Assembly: GCA_022545625.1 (NCBI GenBank)
Contig: JACZQS010000130.1
Span: 1 to 6,816, forward strand
Reading direction: 5' to 3'
Origin: Pseudomonadota bacterium
GTDB taxonomy: Bacteria > Pseudomonadota > Gammaproteobacteria > GCA-001735895
DNA length: 6,816 nt
Shown: positions 6,257-6,816 of the stretch, piece by piece
How the letters are laid out: each line of letters opens with the position of its first letter
Numbering within the stretch: the stretch's first letter is position 1
The notes under the pieces: model-generated
Told to the model about the DNA's origin: nothing
Databases searched by the model: none
What the model saw: the letters and a program-made list of their open reading frames with translations, nothing else
Position numbers and translations under genes: made by a program

Positions 6257-6816
6257 ATGAAAACATTTAGACAACTTGTTAAAGACGCAATCGTCAGCAG
6301 CGTCGCTACTGCATTGATCATCGGATCGAGTACAGTGATGGCCGCTGGTGTATTGAACGTTACCAACTGGGCCGAGTACATAGCCGAGGACACGATCTCT
6401 AATTTCGAAAAAGAGTTCGACGTCAAGGTCATATACGATGTTTATGATTCGGCCGAGGCCATCGACGCCAAATTGCTGGCCGGTAGTTCCGGCTATGACG
6501 TCGTCAGCCACTCGGGTTCCAGTGTTGGCCGTCTGATTCCAGCCGGTATACTTCGGGAACTTGACAAATCCAAGATACCCAACCTCAAGCACATGAGCCC
6601 CGAAGTCATGGAGAAGTTGAGCAGTAACTGGGACCCGGGCAACAAATACATCGTTCCTTTTATGTGGGGTACGCACGGCGTGACCTATAACGCGGCACTG
6701 GTGAAGAAAACCTATCCGGGCGCGCCTATCGGCTCGCTGGATATGATTTTTCTACCCGAGCACATGGAACAGATCGCCAAGTGTGGCGTTTCATTCCTCG
6801 ATTCTCCGGGCGACAT
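6257..6816 (+). CDS. Polyamine-type periplasmic substrate-binding protein (PotF/PotD family), 5' part
   Basis: The frame is open from ATG 6257 to the right edge, giving 186 complete codons of what is usually a protein of about 360-370 residues. A signal peptide is clear: basic KTFRQLVK, a hydrophobic stretch, and a cleavage site near VMAA (27-30). The mature part follows PotF closely: NWAEYIAEDTISNFEKEF (37-54), YDVYDSAEAIDAKLLAGSSGYDVV, LDKSKIPNL, WDPGNKYIVPFMWGTHGVTYN and CGVSFLDSPGD. Such proteins capture putrescine or spermidine in the periplasm for a PotGHI-type ABC importer. Two ligand-contact regions differ: PotF has W-S-D-Y where this has Trp38-Ala-Glu-Tyr, and the PotF block PSASFLERQ is replaced by SHSGSSVGR at 84-92. 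The ligand is therefore probably a different cationic amine. Transporter ATPase and permease genes are expected downstream, outside the window. It follows the regulator on the same strand. Confidence 0.92.
   Translation, partial: MKTFRQLVKDAIVSSVATALIIGSSTVMAAGVLNVTNWAEYIAEDTISNFEKEFDVKVIYDVYDSAEAIDAKLLAGSSGYDVVSHSGSSVGRLIPAGILRELDKSKIPNLKHMSPEVMEKLSSNWDPGNKYIVPFMWGTHGVTYNAALVKKTYPGAPIGSLDMIFLPEHMEQIAKCGVSFLDSPGD

Noticed and set aside
6097..6676. Minus-strand open frames opposite the binding-protein gene
   Set aside because: They lie antisense to a frame with a clear signal peptide, a strong Shine-Dalgarno and PotF-family motifs, and encode nothing recognisable.

Overview
The window looks like an accessory catabolic locus from a proteobacterium, most likely a gammaproteobacterium and possibly marine. 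That placement rests on gene content and moderate base composition, not on a phylogenetic marker, so it is tentative. Every gene points to uptake and breakdown of a methylated amine. No transposase, CRISPR array, tRNA or rRNA gene was recognised.

Layout. Positions 5260 down to 1 hold a tightly packed minus-strand unit, read in the order: class III PLP-dependent aminotransferase (3851-5260), Rieske-type non-heme iron oxygenase alpha subunit (2551-3768), trimethylamine-dehydrogenase-like iron-sulfur flavoprotein (465-2519), and a second flavoprotein of the same family cut by the left edge (1-468). The last two overlap by an ATGA stop/start. A perfect 28-bp palindrome lies directly at the aminotransferase stop codon. 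An AT-rich divergent control region (about 5261-5414) with several inverted repeats and candidate promoters separates this unit from a plus-strand BetI-like TetR regulator (5415-6083). After a 173-bp gap comes a plus-strand periplasmic polyamine-binding-protein homologue (PotF/PotD type), cut by the right edge (6257-6816).

How the genes may work together (inference). The binding protein would deliver a cationic amine through an ABC transporter encoded beyond the right edge. The Rieske enzyme resembles, in its organisation, the oxygenases that remove the first methyl from quaternary ammonium compounds. The two flavoproteins could remove the second and third methyls as formaldehyde. The aminotransferase could then take the freed primary amino group. 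The set would be a complete stepwise trimethylamine-to-aldehyde cascade for an omega-trimethylammonium compound such as gamma-butyrobetaine, beta-alanine betaine, taurine betaine or an N-methylated diamine. Substrate-pocket residues of the trimethylamine dehydrogenase and PotF families are altered here, which argues that the substrate is neither free trimethylamine nor plain putrescine.
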